Shown here one piece after another: positions 35,859 to 46,350 of a DNA stretch of 64,000 bases (position 1 is the first letter of the stretch; every line of letters begins with the position of its first letter). Source of the DNA: Lamellibrachia satsuma (lineage: Eukaryota > Annelida > Polychaeta > Sabellida > Siboglinidae); NCBI GenBank assembly GCA_033239005.1, contig BSQZ01000029.1:7052923-7116922 (forward strand), given 5' to 3'. A program made the position numbers and the translations under genes. The notes beneath the pieces were generated by a model that was not told the origin of the DNA, ran no database searches, and worked only from the letters and a program-made list of their open reading frames with translations.

Positions 35859-36097
35859 TCCGTGTGTGTGTGTTTGTGTTTTTGTGTGTGTGTATTTGTG
35901 TGCGTGTGTGTGTGTGTGCGTGCGTGTGTGTGCGTGTGTGTTTGTGCGTGTGCGTGTGCGTGTGCGTATGCGTGTGCGTGTGCGTGTGCGTGTGCGTGTG
36001 CGTGTGCGTGCGCGTGCGCGTGCGCGTGCGCGTGCGCGTGCGCGTGCGCGTGCGCGTGCGTGTGCGTGTGCGTGTGCGTGTGTGTGTGCGTGTGCGT

Positions 36098-36171
<74 letters not shown>
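35806..36171. repeat. (GT)n/(GCGTGT)n microsatellite in the CUB intron
   Basis: About 370 bp of GT with GCGTGT and GCGC segments. Open frames on both strands (Cys-Val, Thr-His) are artefacts. Confidence 0.97.
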
Positions 36172-36236
36172 TGTTGTACAGTTTTGTGGTAAGTATTTTT
36201 TCTGTGGGATTGGACATCTTTCAAGAAATCGCATAC

Positions 36237-36352
36237 CTTGTGAAATTCGACCTGAATATTTCATCCACAGTTCATGTTGTCCTTATATTGCAATGCATCA
36301 ATGCCGAAAGTTCCGTTCGATCCTCCCAGTACAGGCGGTTCAACAAAGCATC
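36237..36352 (-). pseudogene. CUB domain, N-terminal half exon with premature TGA
   Basis: 116 bp, phase 1 in and 0 out, GTATGC donor. Encodes CFVEPPVLGGSNGTFGID and YKDNMNCG, then TGA, then NIQVEFHK. The stop is exactly where CUB domains have the conserved Trp (TGG), so a single G-to-A change broke it. The remainder joins the C-half exon seamlessly (FHK-RVRLHF). A sequencing error cannot be excluded. Confidence 0.82.
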
Positions 36353-37010
36353 CTTTGACGTAAAAAAGGGTTATAATAAGAAAATATGCTTTACATATAT
36401 TGTCTAAGATAACATTTTCGCACTTGATATACATAACTAAGAAATGTGTATGTGCATAATTTGCCTTACAAGATGCTTCAGTGAGATTGTGGCCAGATAC
36501 TTCTTCATAATTGATGACACTAACCAAATGAATGAGAGTTTCAATGTTAAATGCATTCCATGGACCGATTTACCACACACTCGTTACTTCTCATTAAAAA
36601 AGCTGCAGAAATTAATCGTCACAGTTATCTGGGTGCATTATGTATTATCGTTCTAAGCCCGTATTAATTAATTGTGCTGTCTTAAAACATCTCCACATAA
36701 ATTAATTTAACAAAGCATTGTGTTGCGGGCCAATCAATGTTTTTTTATTACAATTAGCACGATTAGCTGCGTCTGAATTAGAAAACACTTTTGACTCGGC
36801 GAATTTAGGCGATACATCTTCCAGCGAGAGAAGCTTGAGATGTTGACGCCGAACTACTGTATTCAGTTGATTCAAGTCGACGGAAATACTAATGCGCCGG
36901 TGTTCTGAATCAAAATAACCAGTCAGTAGGTTTGTCACAGCTCTGGTCACTCCTGAAGTAACCATACGTTTTAACGGCGCCCTACACGAGAAAGGGGATG
37001 GGTCTAGCTG
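36353..37010. other. No gene recognised upstream of the CUB exon
   Basis: The expected signal-peptide exon is not visible. One minus-strand frame (36965-36702) is open for 87 codons but resembles nothing known. Confidence 0.4.
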
Positions 37011-37049
37011 TGGTTAGGCAGATTTAGCCCCAGCCTTCAACATTAACGT

Positions 37050-37145
37050 CACTGTATCGGTCTTTATGAGGCCAATTCCGGTATCAGTTTTTATGGGGCC
37101 AATTCGGGTATCAGTCTTCATGAGGCCAATTCTGGTAACAGTTTT
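37050..37145. repeat. 27-bp tandem repeat, ~3.5 copies
   Basis: Units around GGCCAATTCCGGTATCAG, read on the minus strand as GLIKTDTGI-type repeats. Short minisatellite. Confidence 0.85.
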
Positions 37146-37559
37146 ATCACTCTTGGCTTCTCCCGCGGTGCGAGGCTCAAAGTTCATTTCACGCGTCTGT
37201 CGATCCACAGGTCGTTAGGTGTCAGCAGCTTTAAAACATTTAAATTCATCGCTCTCGCATTTTTAGTAATTTTTTCGGCTTCGTGGTTTCGTATACTAAA
37301 TTCAAAACATGTAATATTATCTAAATAGTTAAATTTTGTCATACATTGGATGTCATCAATAAGTATTTTAAGAGTCAATAACGTTGTTGTGACGATTGCC
37401 GCTAACGGTTAGTTTTAATTATTCAGTACTAGGTCGGTCGCTAAGCCAGGTTGCATATAACTTATGCTAAATGTGAACGATATATTTTCACTTTGTTAAA
37501 CTTCACTTTTATTTGATCTAATCTAAATATTTATATTACTTTGTTTTATTAACTTGTTT
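37146..37559. other. No gene recognised
   Basis: AT-rich sequence leading into LINE copy B; about 37450-37559 already matches 31990-32090 of copy A. Confidence 0.45.
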
Positions 37560-38431
37560 ATATCAATTGATTATATTTTTTAATATAGTGTCACCGCTAT
37601 TCCAAGACACAATCACTTAGTGGCTTATTATTTTCGGAAAAGAAAGACATTCTTGCCATCAGTGAAACTTGGCTAAGACCACATGACACTTTTGCTTTCA
37701 TAGCTGATATATATGACTATACATTTCATCATCGACCGTGTTCAGTTGGAAGAGATGGCGGTGTTGGCCTTTTGTTATCGGACCACGTTAAAGTAAATTC
37801 ATGTTTAATCCCTGATTACTCTGTGCATGTGTTGAAATGTCAGATTCTTCTTCCTCGGCATATTTTGTATCGACTTCCTGGACAGCCAACCAGTTTCTTT
37901 AAAAATATCAAGATTTGCTGGAGAATTTGGCAACGATACATTCTGAATTTAACATTTTTGGTGATGTTAATTTTCAGTTGGATAAACGTACAATAGTCAC
38001 CATTACCTTTGATGATATACTAACCTCATTTGATTTGAAACAACATGTGACTTTCTCTACGCACATTCATGGGCACTGGATTAACCTCGTGATAACATAA
38101 CATGTGACAATATACGTATGCTAACAGTTTGTGATGGCTTATGGGACTACCACACTATCATTGATGATGTAATATTTTTCCAAAACACTAGTACAATCAA
38201 AACATATTGTGTCTTACATACCCATACATACAATTGATATTGATACCTTCGAGGCTGGTATTCTTAAATCAAGCCTTATCAGATATCCTAAGGAACACCT
38301 GTCCGACTTGTGCAAACAACACTATCATATACTCAAGATTTTGCTTAATCAACATGTCCGGATAACCAAAAAGTCTTTGTCTGGAAAACCACCATCTCCT
38401 TGAATGACCTTTTATAACCTAATAAGCGTCG
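37560..38431 (+). pseudogene. L2/CR1-like LINE, copy B, 5' part (endonuclease)
   Basis: Shows DILAISETW-like sequence with frameshifts, FGDVNFQLDKRTIVTITFDD, FDLKQHVTFSTHIHGHWINL, IPIHTIDIDTFEAGIL, then KKSLSGKPPSP and a MTFYNL stretch. The reading stops abruptly at 38431 where the Polinton begins and resumes at 43831. Confidence 0.87.
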
Positions 38432-38432
38432 A

Positions 38433-38476
38433 CAGTAGTTAGTAGACGTAGAAGGCACATCAAGTAGTGGGACTTC
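38433..38476 (+). repeat. Left terminal inverted repeat of Polinton copy B
   Basis: AGTAGTTAGTAGACGTAGAA continues into GGCACATCAAGTAGTGGGAC. It is complementary to 43784-43830 with about six differences. Confidence 0.75.
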
Positions 38477-38719
38477 TTTCCAGCATGTCTATGGTCATAA
38501 CCGGTTATTTGGAGTATGTTGGATCATACACGGTCAGATAGGGTATTATCCTGTCCGTTAATACCATATGTTTTAGTGCAAAAATGACGGCGGGGAGCTA
38601 TGGGGATTTCCCACATAGTCAGAGGCCCCGAACTTATGGATTCATGTGAGCCACACCAGAGGCTAGGTTGATGAGATGACGGATGTACAGGGATTTCTTC
38701 CACACGAGAGGCCCAGAGC

Positions 38720-38885
38720 TTACACGTGTATAATCCCCACGCCAGAGGCTCGAAAGATGAAGTGATCGTTCACAAACACGCGGAACACGCCAAGTAGTGG
38801 CAGTAGGCCATATGAACAGAAGTATTCGCCGCGTCGCTCGCCGTCCACATACAGAGCGATACAATGTTTACCGGATCTATTACCG
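38720..38885 (-). pseudogene. Polinton adenain-like protease fragment, copy B
   Basis: Translation gives HCIALYVDGERRGEYFCSYG, the same region as in copy A but with the Trp after the catalytic His changed to Cys. Only the C-terminal third of the domain is readable. Confidence 0.62.
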
Positions 38886-39004
38886 TCGTGTGTGTTTCAC
38901 ACGAAAGCGATCATGCAAACGTTTATCGCTTATTGATATGTTGGCAGGCTGTCTTTGAAATCACGTCGTGGACTATGATTCTTGGCGTGAAACAGGTTTT
39001 TAGT

Positions 39005-39767
39005 GTACTAACAAGACAAGACGTTTCGGTAGGGTATAGAGGAACAGTTTTTTAAAGGAATATGGCCTCCTGCGTGACGTATTACAACTTTGCAGTCGAC
39101 GGAAACAGCGGATACTTGGCCCAGCCCTTGTGGAGTTCCTTGATATGCTCCATCTGAACGGATGGGCTGTTGTTTTTCTAGCGAATACAGTTATATCGGC
39201 GATATGCACTTTGTAATCAGGGGCTCTGTCGCTGGTCATCAGCGCCAACGCATCCTTGCTGCGCACAAGTCGGATATTGGCGTCGAACCCGTTGAACAGG
39301 AAATAATCTTGCAGGAAAATGTGCGCGTGTAGTCGCTCGCCGAACACGCAACCATTCGTTCGTTTTGTTGGTCGCGTCTAGCTCAGGCGGTGTCTTTGTA
39401 CACAGATAACTCATCCGTTGCGTCTCTTTGGCTTCAGTACTGTAACTCAACAGAGTTTCGACGTAGAATCGAAACACATACGTATTGATCGAAGGGGTCA
39501 CGATCATTACGTACGGGTAGACGTCGACTTGACTAAACAGCGAATGCAGATTATTTTTCAAGGGACCCATCGCACTGTTCGCATCGATGACCGTCCCATT
39601 TCCTTTGGTCACCTTCGCTCGCTCTAACAGGTAAGCATCGGCTGGTTACAGATGAGCCTCTCCCGATCCGAGGGAGGCCACCGATTGATTTTCCACCATT
39701 GTCGTGAGACTATGCTGGTCTGAATCGGCGGCTCGCTTTCGCAAGATTGCATACACACGAAAGCCAT
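39005..39767 (-). pseudogene. F54H12.2-like Polinton capsid-type protein, frameshifted
   Basis: Starts at ATG 39767 (MAFVCMQSCES, then PPIQTSIV). After a short disrupted piece it reads NNLHSLFSQVDVYP, TPSINTYVFRFYVETLLSYS and then, in another frame, HIFLQDYFLFNGFDANIRLV, RSKDALALM and DYKVHIADITVFARK. These blocks are hallmarks of the protein family annotated after C. elegans F54H12.2, carried by Polintons and thought to be a virion (jelly-roll) component. At least two frameshifts and stops. The gene is dead. Confidence 0.8.
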
Positions 39768-39769
39768 CG

Positions 39770-40128
39770 TCGTACACTTCACAGGTATGTCCTGTCGAGT
39801 CGCCGTCGCGCGTTTTGTACGTCGCCTTTTCTGTGGTCGCACGCTAGGTGTCGTCAACAGACTGCGCATCAAGTCATTACCAGAGTTGATTGCGCATCGT
39901 TTTGCCGCATGTTTGATGTTTTAACCGGATATGATGTCGTCGGCGAAGAACATGCCTGTCCTCAACGCCCTCTTCCCCAAGCCACGGCTCCTCGCTTGAG
40001 GAGCGACATGGCGCTCCTGAGCAAACCCCCGAACAGACTACCAACCCGTGCAATTGCTGTAGTCTAGCACCGACGAAGAAGGGCAGCGCGCTTCCCGCCT
40101 GTCGGACGTAATAATCAGTGGAATTCAT
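39770..40128 (-). pseudogene. pVI-like (PX-type) virion protein of the Polinton
   Basis: Begins DYYVRQAGSALPFF, then a Gly-rich hydrophobic segment continued in another frame (LLRSAMSLLKRGA) and a basic C-terminus (RPQKRRRTKR). The tyrosine-rich start, amphipathic middle and basic tail match the small membrane-active virion precursor found next to the capsid gene in Polintons. Frameshifted. Confidence 0.6.
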
Positions 40129-40131
40129 TCT

Positions 40132-40632
40132 TCAGAACAGACCGGTCTTGAGACGTCGAAAATGAAGCACCATCGTCACCTTGCCGCGTTCGAATGGTTC
40201 GGGCCGGCCGTTGTCGTTTCTTACATCAATCCCTATCCTTACGAACCCCTTGCACAACAAAGGCAAGAACTGGACGTGCTCGAAATAACTGTACATCGTA
40301 CGACCGTGCTCGTCCTGTAACGGAAGGATTCTTAACAGTGGGTTGTGTAAACGTGATGTGGACGGTCACTTTTATAGTGGTGTCGCTGTAGCTCAGTTTC
40401 ACTCTTTGAGCGCCGCTAGTGTTGCCTTGCGTGACGAAGAACCAAGAATCCTCGTTTCTGACGTTGTATCAATCGTGCGGGTACTGGATCTCCACCAAAT
40501 CACATTTCCATTGCCCGTACAGACTGATACGCCGCGGTGAGGTCGTGACCTAGTGGAACAACGTATTTTCGTGGTACAAGCGCATAGTCGCGTTGGTAGG
40601 TAAGGTCAGATAAAATAAGTCGTCATTGCGTT
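40132..40632 (-). pseudogene. Conserved Polinton ORF (LTLPxNA ... FExGKV family), copy B
   Basis: N-terminus LFYLTLPTNATMRLYHENT, middle WKCDLVEIQYPHD and NEDSWFFVTQGN, and, after frame changes, a C-terminus IGIDVRNDNGRPEPFERGKV followed by TMVLHFRR. The copy is more complete at its C-terminal end than copy A but carries stops. It lies between the small membrane protein and the pVI-like gene. Confidence 0.7.
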
Positions 40633-40639
40633 GGGCAGC

Positions 40640-40785
40640 AGGTAACCCAACGATCTGCTCGTTGGGTTACCATGACCAGTCTTCAGATTGTAAATGCTGA
40701 CCACGATGACCTTATACAAGACGAGGACCTGAGACAGGAACACTATTTCCACCTTGGGACTATCGGTACCGAAGAAACACCAACG
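40640..40785 (-). pseudogene. Small single-span membrane protein of the Polinton, copy B
   Basis: VEIVFLSQVLVLYKVIVVSI followed by a degenerate tail with LGYLLPNA. Same neighbour order as copy A. Confidence 0.5.
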
Positions 40786-40964
40786 TGACCGAGGTGTGCT
40801 GGCAATGTGGTAAGCGCGTCCGCTGCGTCTTCCTCATACTTTGCGTCTTCCTACTCAGCGGTACTGGACACCGTTATTGCTTCGTCCGTCATCGTTCAAA
40901 TGATGACTCGACCGCCGCGCGACTACTTTATACTGGACGAGCACCTTTGCGTCGGTCGGACTCA

Positions 40965-41345
40965 TGATCGACCCGGGTTTTTCATACCATTTCACCAATA
41001 CCTCTGTTCCGCCTTCCGCTACTGCAGCACATATTCGACATGGAACAGTTTATTCTTCGGTACTGATACTTTATGTAGTTTCGGTTCGTAGAAGGTTCCG
41101 TCCATTTGCAGCATTCACCTGAGTAACACACCTATGCCTCGTTGACAGTTGTCCATATTCGACCTCAGAAACTCCTATATCGCATCCGTGTACCTCTTCG
41201 TCTGAAATTTCGTAAAGTACCTCCACACGCGGATCCTCACCATCTGATTGAAGCTTTCGACGATGCTCGCCTTGGTCTGCCCGTTGTATGTCAAGAGATG
41301 ATGGCCGCCATGCTACATGATGTTGTAAATCGGGGAAGGATACAA
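40965..41345 (-). pseudogene. Polinton integrase C-terminal part with chromodomain
   Basis: Reads TYNGQTKASIVESFN, with the Glu of the retroviral-type DDE integrase, then RVWRYFTKFQTKRYTD, then FYEPKLHKVSVPKNKLFHVE and, after a frameshift, EVLVKWYEKPGS. The order integrase core, FYE-x-LxKV strand, chromodomain is that of Polinton integrases. The N-terminal catalytic Asp residues are not recognisable upstream, and several stops are present. Confidence 0.75.
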
Positions 41346-41559
41346 AGACCACCCCATATTGCCGACAGGTGTACACTCGCATGTTAACGTATCATCACTT
41401 AAGACTGAGAAGGCGTCACCGTAAGTGAGACCTTTAAATATAGATTGATCAGTAGTGTTTGAAATGTGATGTACGGAACAGCTGTCTTGTTTTAAAGACT
41501 GGATAGTGGGACGAAACATCCATCTTTTTTTCAAGACTGCGTAGGGATTTTCAAGAGAT

Positions 41560-43540
41560 CGTGATACGTATGTTACTAGGTAGGACCTAACTGGTCATGG
41601 CGCTGAGCGTAGGTTAGTGTCTGGTTGGGAGATGGTGACCTGCGAACTAACTGCCTATGAGGCCCGAGTTCATAAAGTGTGGGTGAACGGCTCGTCTAGT
41701 CAGGTGATGTACTTCTTAATGTTTAGCTTTATTTCCTGGTTACCATGACAACTAGATAAATATTGTTTTTTATATGTTGTTTTCCTTTCTTTTCTTGTAT
41801 ATGGGTCAATAACAATTTATTTTCTTGCATATATTTTTATTGACCCATCCTTGTTTATATCTCGATTGTTGGTGCAATGTTGCTAAGCTAAATAATTTGG
41901 GCCACTTTACATCGTTTAATGGCATCATCAAGCCCCTGAATTTCAGAGAAAACTAATTAGTAGTGAATATATATTTTTCAAGTGTGGAGGGTGAGGAGAA
42001 GAATATGTTTCAAGTATGGAGGGTGAGGAGAAGAATACGTTTCAAGCGAGTGTGAGGAACGTAACAGTAGTCTTGTTTTTCAAGGTTACGTAGTGTGATA
42101 AGTAGGACATCAGAACCATCTAGTTTTTTTTTCAATACTGCAAAACTAGATATGGTGTAAATAAGTATAAGGCGGTTTGAGGACTGGTGAGGACTGGATT
42201 CTGCGCTATATAAGAATGTACCTCTTAAGGTGGTAAGAACCATCTTTGAGTCACGCTCTCATTTTAATGACATTGCTATATACTAATGACGTATTCGTAA
42301 TGTTTTATTCATGCGTGTACTCTAAGTGTAACATATATGTTTATTTATTTATTTTTTAATGTTTAAATCAGCTCCTTACACTATCTACTTTTAAAATAAT
42401 CTATATTTTATAGTTTTGTTTAGTTTATGCAGTTTTATGTAAAGTATGAATTTTATGTATTTTATAATGTTATTTAATTTATGCAGTTTCATGTAAAGCG
42501 CATGAGAGCATTTTATCTTAATTGGGTTCGGGCGCTATATAAATTCCGATATAATAATAATCTTGTTTTTTCAAGACTGGGTAGGGTCAGTTTGGGACAT
42601 AAGAAAAAACATACTTTTTTCTGTCATGTGTAGGATGGAAGGAACAGTCGAGGTAGGGTGAGACTAACTCATTATCTCTCAACCGAGTGTGGAACGTAAG
42701 AAAGAACAACCATCTTTTCAAGACTATTGTTTACTTTCCATTGCGAAAGCACTTTTTTGACGACTACACTCTCATCCATTTCCTTATCTAGATCGGATCC
42801 GGATCCTTATCTCCACCGCCGCACACTAGTTACGTCTCTGCAATGCTTTCTTTGCCTTCATCCATACGTCGTGCTTACAGCGACCATTATTCAAATAGCG
42901 GCGGGTGCTTTAGATGTCGACATCGCGGAGAGTGTTCCGAAAACCATGAAATTCAAGGCCCAACGTGTGTGAATTAAGGAAAGGCGAACTGTGGTACTGT
43001 CTAGTGAAGAGCACTGCACTGTAGCGTATAACGCACACCAGTACTCCCACGACTGGCTTAAAAACCCGAGAAAGGTTAATTTCAGTAGATTTGTTCTTTC
43101 CTTACGTAAGCGAAAATACGGTGCTAAATATAGATTGATGTCATGCTGTTATGACGCGCTACTGCCGTAATGATGACAGCTGCAATTGGTGAGTCAAAGC
43201 AACTTTTCTCAAAACAAAGTAATGTAAACAACTAGCAAATGTAAATGTACCAAAACAAAACAATACTATTACAAACTATTCATCCCACATGTATCGGATA
43301 TTGCAAGACATGCAGTACTTATTGCTGTGTAGGTTTTTTTTAGCGATTATAACAGCTGCACTCTCGCACGAATCTTATTTCGCTGCCGGTGTAAACACGC
43401 CGGTGGGTTTCTAATTGTGAACTCTGCTATCCGTCTACCTTACCACATGTGAACATTTAACATACCATTGGGCATTTGTTCCTATTACTAAAGTTGATAA
43501 AGGTCCCTGTCTTACCGGAAGATACACAAACTCTACCTAA
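41560..43540. other. Polinton-internal sequence without recognisable genes
   Basis: AT-rich. A TTTTTCAAGACTGCGTAGGG-like motif recurs near 41530, 42075, 42565 and 42715. No integrase N-terminus, ATPase or polymerase was recognised, so these were deleted or are too diverged. Confidence 0.45.
42150..42565 (+). repeat. Possible SINE/LINE tails (GCGCTATATAA ... ATAATAAT)
   Basis: Two stretches end in GCGCTATATAAG (about 42205) and GCGCTATATAAATTCCGATA followed by ATAATAAT (about 42530-42560). Such tails are common at 3' ends of invertebrate SINEs and their partner LINEs. No head was identified. Confidence 0.4.
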
Positions 43541-43740
43541 TTAATTTGACCTTTGTCTTATTTAAATTAACCTTTAACCAAACCAAGTTGACCTTTGAGT
43601 CAATCAATGTTACATTTGACCTAATTAATTCGGTCGTTGGCCTAATTAATTTTACCACTGAAGTAATTCAGGTTGACCTAATTAAATTGACCATTTGCCT
43701 AATTAAAAATACCCCCATGACCGGATTTGACCCCAACTGA
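43541..43740. repeat. Degenerate TTGACC(TAATTAA) array
   Basis: Roughly ten ~20-bp units (TTGACCTAATTAA, TTTGACCTAATTAATT). It lies just inside the right terminal repeat of Polinton copy B and is the inverted counterpart of 35040-35245. Confidence 0.75.
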
Positions 43741-43783
43741 TCGTAAATGACCAGCTAAGACCCTAGGCATGATGAGAAAACCG

Positions 43784-43830
43784 GAAGTCCCACCATTTGA
43801 TGTGCCTACTACGTCTACTGACCACTACCG
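43784..43830 (-). repeat. Right terminal inverted repeat of Polinton copy B
   Basis: GGAAGTCCCACCATTTGATG continuing to CTACTGACCACTACC, the complement of the left end at 38433-38476. Confidence 0.75.
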
Positions 43831-44950
43831 CCGTTATATAGAATGCGTATGGCGCAAATCACGCTCCCATATGGATTGGTCAAGTTACTCATAACAGTGT
43901 CACTACACTACACGTGCACGCAAATTGCTCTAGCCAAATCGGATTATTATTGTATTAAAAATATGGTCATAAATAACGGTGAAAATCCACTTCAGCATAC
44001 ATAACATTTTACGCAGAATGCATGCTCCGACTCAATCTAATCATGTATCTATGAAATGTTTAGGTGACTCGTTCTACATTCGTTTGAAGAACACAATTAG
44101 TCTGATCCGGTCTGTTTTTCCAGATCATACTTTAAATCATGTAGAAGTGGACTCTCCACAAGTAAATGTTCTACTTGCATCTTTTACAACTGCTACAGAA
44201 GTAAAGAAACTAATCATATCCTCCACAAAATAAGTGCTACAATCTTGTTCCATTACCGACTATATTGCTGAAAGCATGTCTTTATATATTAATTTACATA
44301 GTAACATAATTATGGTAAATGCACCACTGTGCTCTGGCTTGTTTCCTGACGATTTTAACCAACCGCAATTCAACCCACATCTTAAGAAGCAACTTTGCCA
44401 AACGTTAACCTAAACAGTTATATACCTATTTATAATCTAAGCATTATTTCCAAGGTACTTAAAGGTTCTAGCAAACCGTCAAATTGTATGTATGATGTAT
44501 AGTATTACAGTCAGCTAAAAGAGCGTTTCATTCTATAGAGATTCCTCTTTTAAAAAGTATATAATGATGTCACCCTAAATATGGACAAAGGTAAAGTAAT
44601 GGTTCTTGCCTTTCTTTATTTATTTGATACTGCTGGCCATAATATACTCATTAAACGCTTGGCAATGTTGTATATCATAACTAGCATAGCACAGTTTTTA
44701 TAACATTTAATTGATAGATAATAAAGATGGCTAATTGATTTTCATGGCACGACCCACTTCGTGTGGTGTTCCTCAGTGTTCTGTTCTTGGACAATGACTT
44801 TTTACCATTTACACTACTATATTCAGCTCAGTTATTCAAACCCTTACGTTGTACCACCACCTATATGCAGATGATACACATCTTGAAATGGGTATTGCGA
44901 TAACCGAAACAATGAATTGCATACCTGTATGCAATACGGTCGTTATAATT
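43831..44950 (+). pseudogene. L2/CR1-like LINE, copy B, 3' part (reverse transcriptase)
   Basis: Immediately right of the Polinton the frame gives RRYIECVWRKSRSHMDW, the basic linker that follows the endonuclease in this LINE group. Then KNTISLIRSVFP, VDSPQVNVLLASFTTATEVK, a PLPTILLKACL block, and the RT palm CGVPQCSVLGQ and HHLYADDTHLEMG with the YADD catalytic motif. Thumb and 3' end are not seen. Stops throughout. Confidence 0.85.
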
Positions 44951-45555
44951 ATTTCCCATAAAAAAATTATGAAATCATACTTTAATTACTAGGAAATATA
45001 TAAGTAGTAAATGGGTCAATATTTTTATATCTTAATGCAATCACAGAATGTCACTTTTTAGGCTAATTTTAGCTGGAATCACCCAAAAATTATTTTAATA
45101 ATTACATTAATTTTAATAGTTACATTATGTAGCCACATAGATTAGTAATTAAGTTACTGATATCTAGACATGCTATATTTGTTCTGGCATGCAATTAATG
45201 TAAAAATACAATTAATATACATTAACAAGGTGGGAGTGATTGGTTAGGTTTGTGACACTGTATTGGTTTTTGATTAAGGGTAGGTGCTAATGTGTCCGTT
45301 TATGTTATCAGTTCAAATCCGACTGGTATAGCACTTTGTGTAAAAAATACCCCTGACATGGATACGTTGACCGAAACGTTGCATCTCCTCATATATATTT
45401 TATTCAGCCGTTCGTTTTCAACGAATTTGAAGTACTTCTAAGCTGAATAGAGATAATGGAAATTCAGTACCTGACATATGTGACACAAACATATTGTCTA
45501 ATCGATAACCTACAATGACTGGGAACTGCATCAGGCTAAGTTTGGACTGTTTATA
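44951..45555. other. No gene; weak tRNA-like B-box
   Basis: Near 45307-45320 the sequence AGTTCAAATCCGACTGG resembles a Pol III B box, but no convincing A box or cloverleaf was found. Remainder is AT-rich. Confidence 0.3.
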
Positions 45556-45559
45556 ATAC

Positions 45560-45875
45560 GGACATTTTAAAAAGATTTAGAAAGATTGCCGTACAATGCA
45601 GAGGCTCAGAAGTGCAGGAAGCCATTGGCTTATCGAGAGTCCAAAATGTTTCATATATTTGTAACTTTTCCTCCTGAGATATTTGTCAACTTCGCTTTTA
45701 AACATATCTATGCTAGTAACAGTTACATAATCTGCAGGTAATTTTTTCCATTATCCTCTGTGAGAGCGAATACTTCCTTATATCCAATAAGCACTGATCC
45801 TTTACTAATGTTTCCTCGTGTCCTTCGGGGGATGGGTTCACTAAATGGAATATTTCAAAATCACTGTGCATAATA
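45560..45875 (-). pseudogene. CR1-like LINE 3' end fragment
   Basis: Minus strand reads EIFHLVNPSPEGHEETLVKD and QCLLDIRKYSLSQRIMEKI, then TGACCGACT-free 3' sequence ending in GACTCTCGATAAGCCAATGG, which is also found right after the LINE fragment at 59612-60027. Same family, opposite strand. Confidence 0.75.
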
Positions 45876-46350
45876 ATTATAATGCATCTACATGAGTAAA
45901 TTTGCTGATGACAATGAGGACAATAATATTTTAATTGGGATTTGAATAGTTTATTTCTATATAATAGAGAGAAAATACAAATTAACATCTTAGCCAAGTT
46001 TTACTGAAAGTTGTGGCGTGTTCAAGATGATGGGGAGCATCATTTGAAAAACAGATTAGGTTTACTATTAATTGCAAGTTCGTATGCAATAAATTCCTCT
46101 CTGGTTAAATACATTTAACACGCAGACATTGACGGTTTCGCTTGCGCAACCACCCGCTTCCTGAAGCTGTGCCATGTAGCGTATGTGGCCTATTTCAGTG
46201 AAAGCGTAACAAAAAGTGGCTGGTAATGGGCCATTATGCAAAATTGCTACCCTTACAATGTATGACGGTGGAATGACGAGCGCGCGAAACTTTCCTTTGC
46301 GGACGCGCAACCAACCACTTCCTGAAGCAGCTTCATCTAGGGGAAGCGAA
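45876..46350. other. No gene; short diverged direct repeat
   Basis: CGCAACCACCCGCTTCCTGA (about 46147) recurs as CGCAACCAACCACTTCCTGA (about 46305). Confidence 0.5.

Larger units (their letters stand above)
38433..43830 (-). mobile_element. Internally deleted Polinton/Maverick, copy B, nested in a LINE
   Basis: Bounded by inverted repeats (38433-38476 and 43784-43830). Minus-strand genes from right to left are integrase with chromodomain, small membrane protein, LTLPxNA ORF, pVI-like protein, F54H12.2-like capsid-type protein and adenain-like protease. All are broken. DNA polymerase B and an ATPase are missing, and 5.4 kb is far short of a full 15-20 kb Polinton. The left and right flanks are two halves of one LINE frame. 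Confidence 0.82.

Noticed and set aside
35753..36407. Long Cys-Val / Thr-His open frames
   Set aside because: Translation of (GT)n/(GCGTGT)n inside the CUB intron; no protein meaning. The same applies at 8868-9130 and 16622-16820.
38428..38433. Target-site duplication of Polinton copy B
   Set aside because: GTCGAC on the left and CGCCGT on the right do not match convincingly, so no duplication is claimed.
42727..42972. 81-codon plus-strand frame in the Polinton interior
   Set aside because: No resemblance to known proteins, no conserved neighbour, composition compatible with chance.
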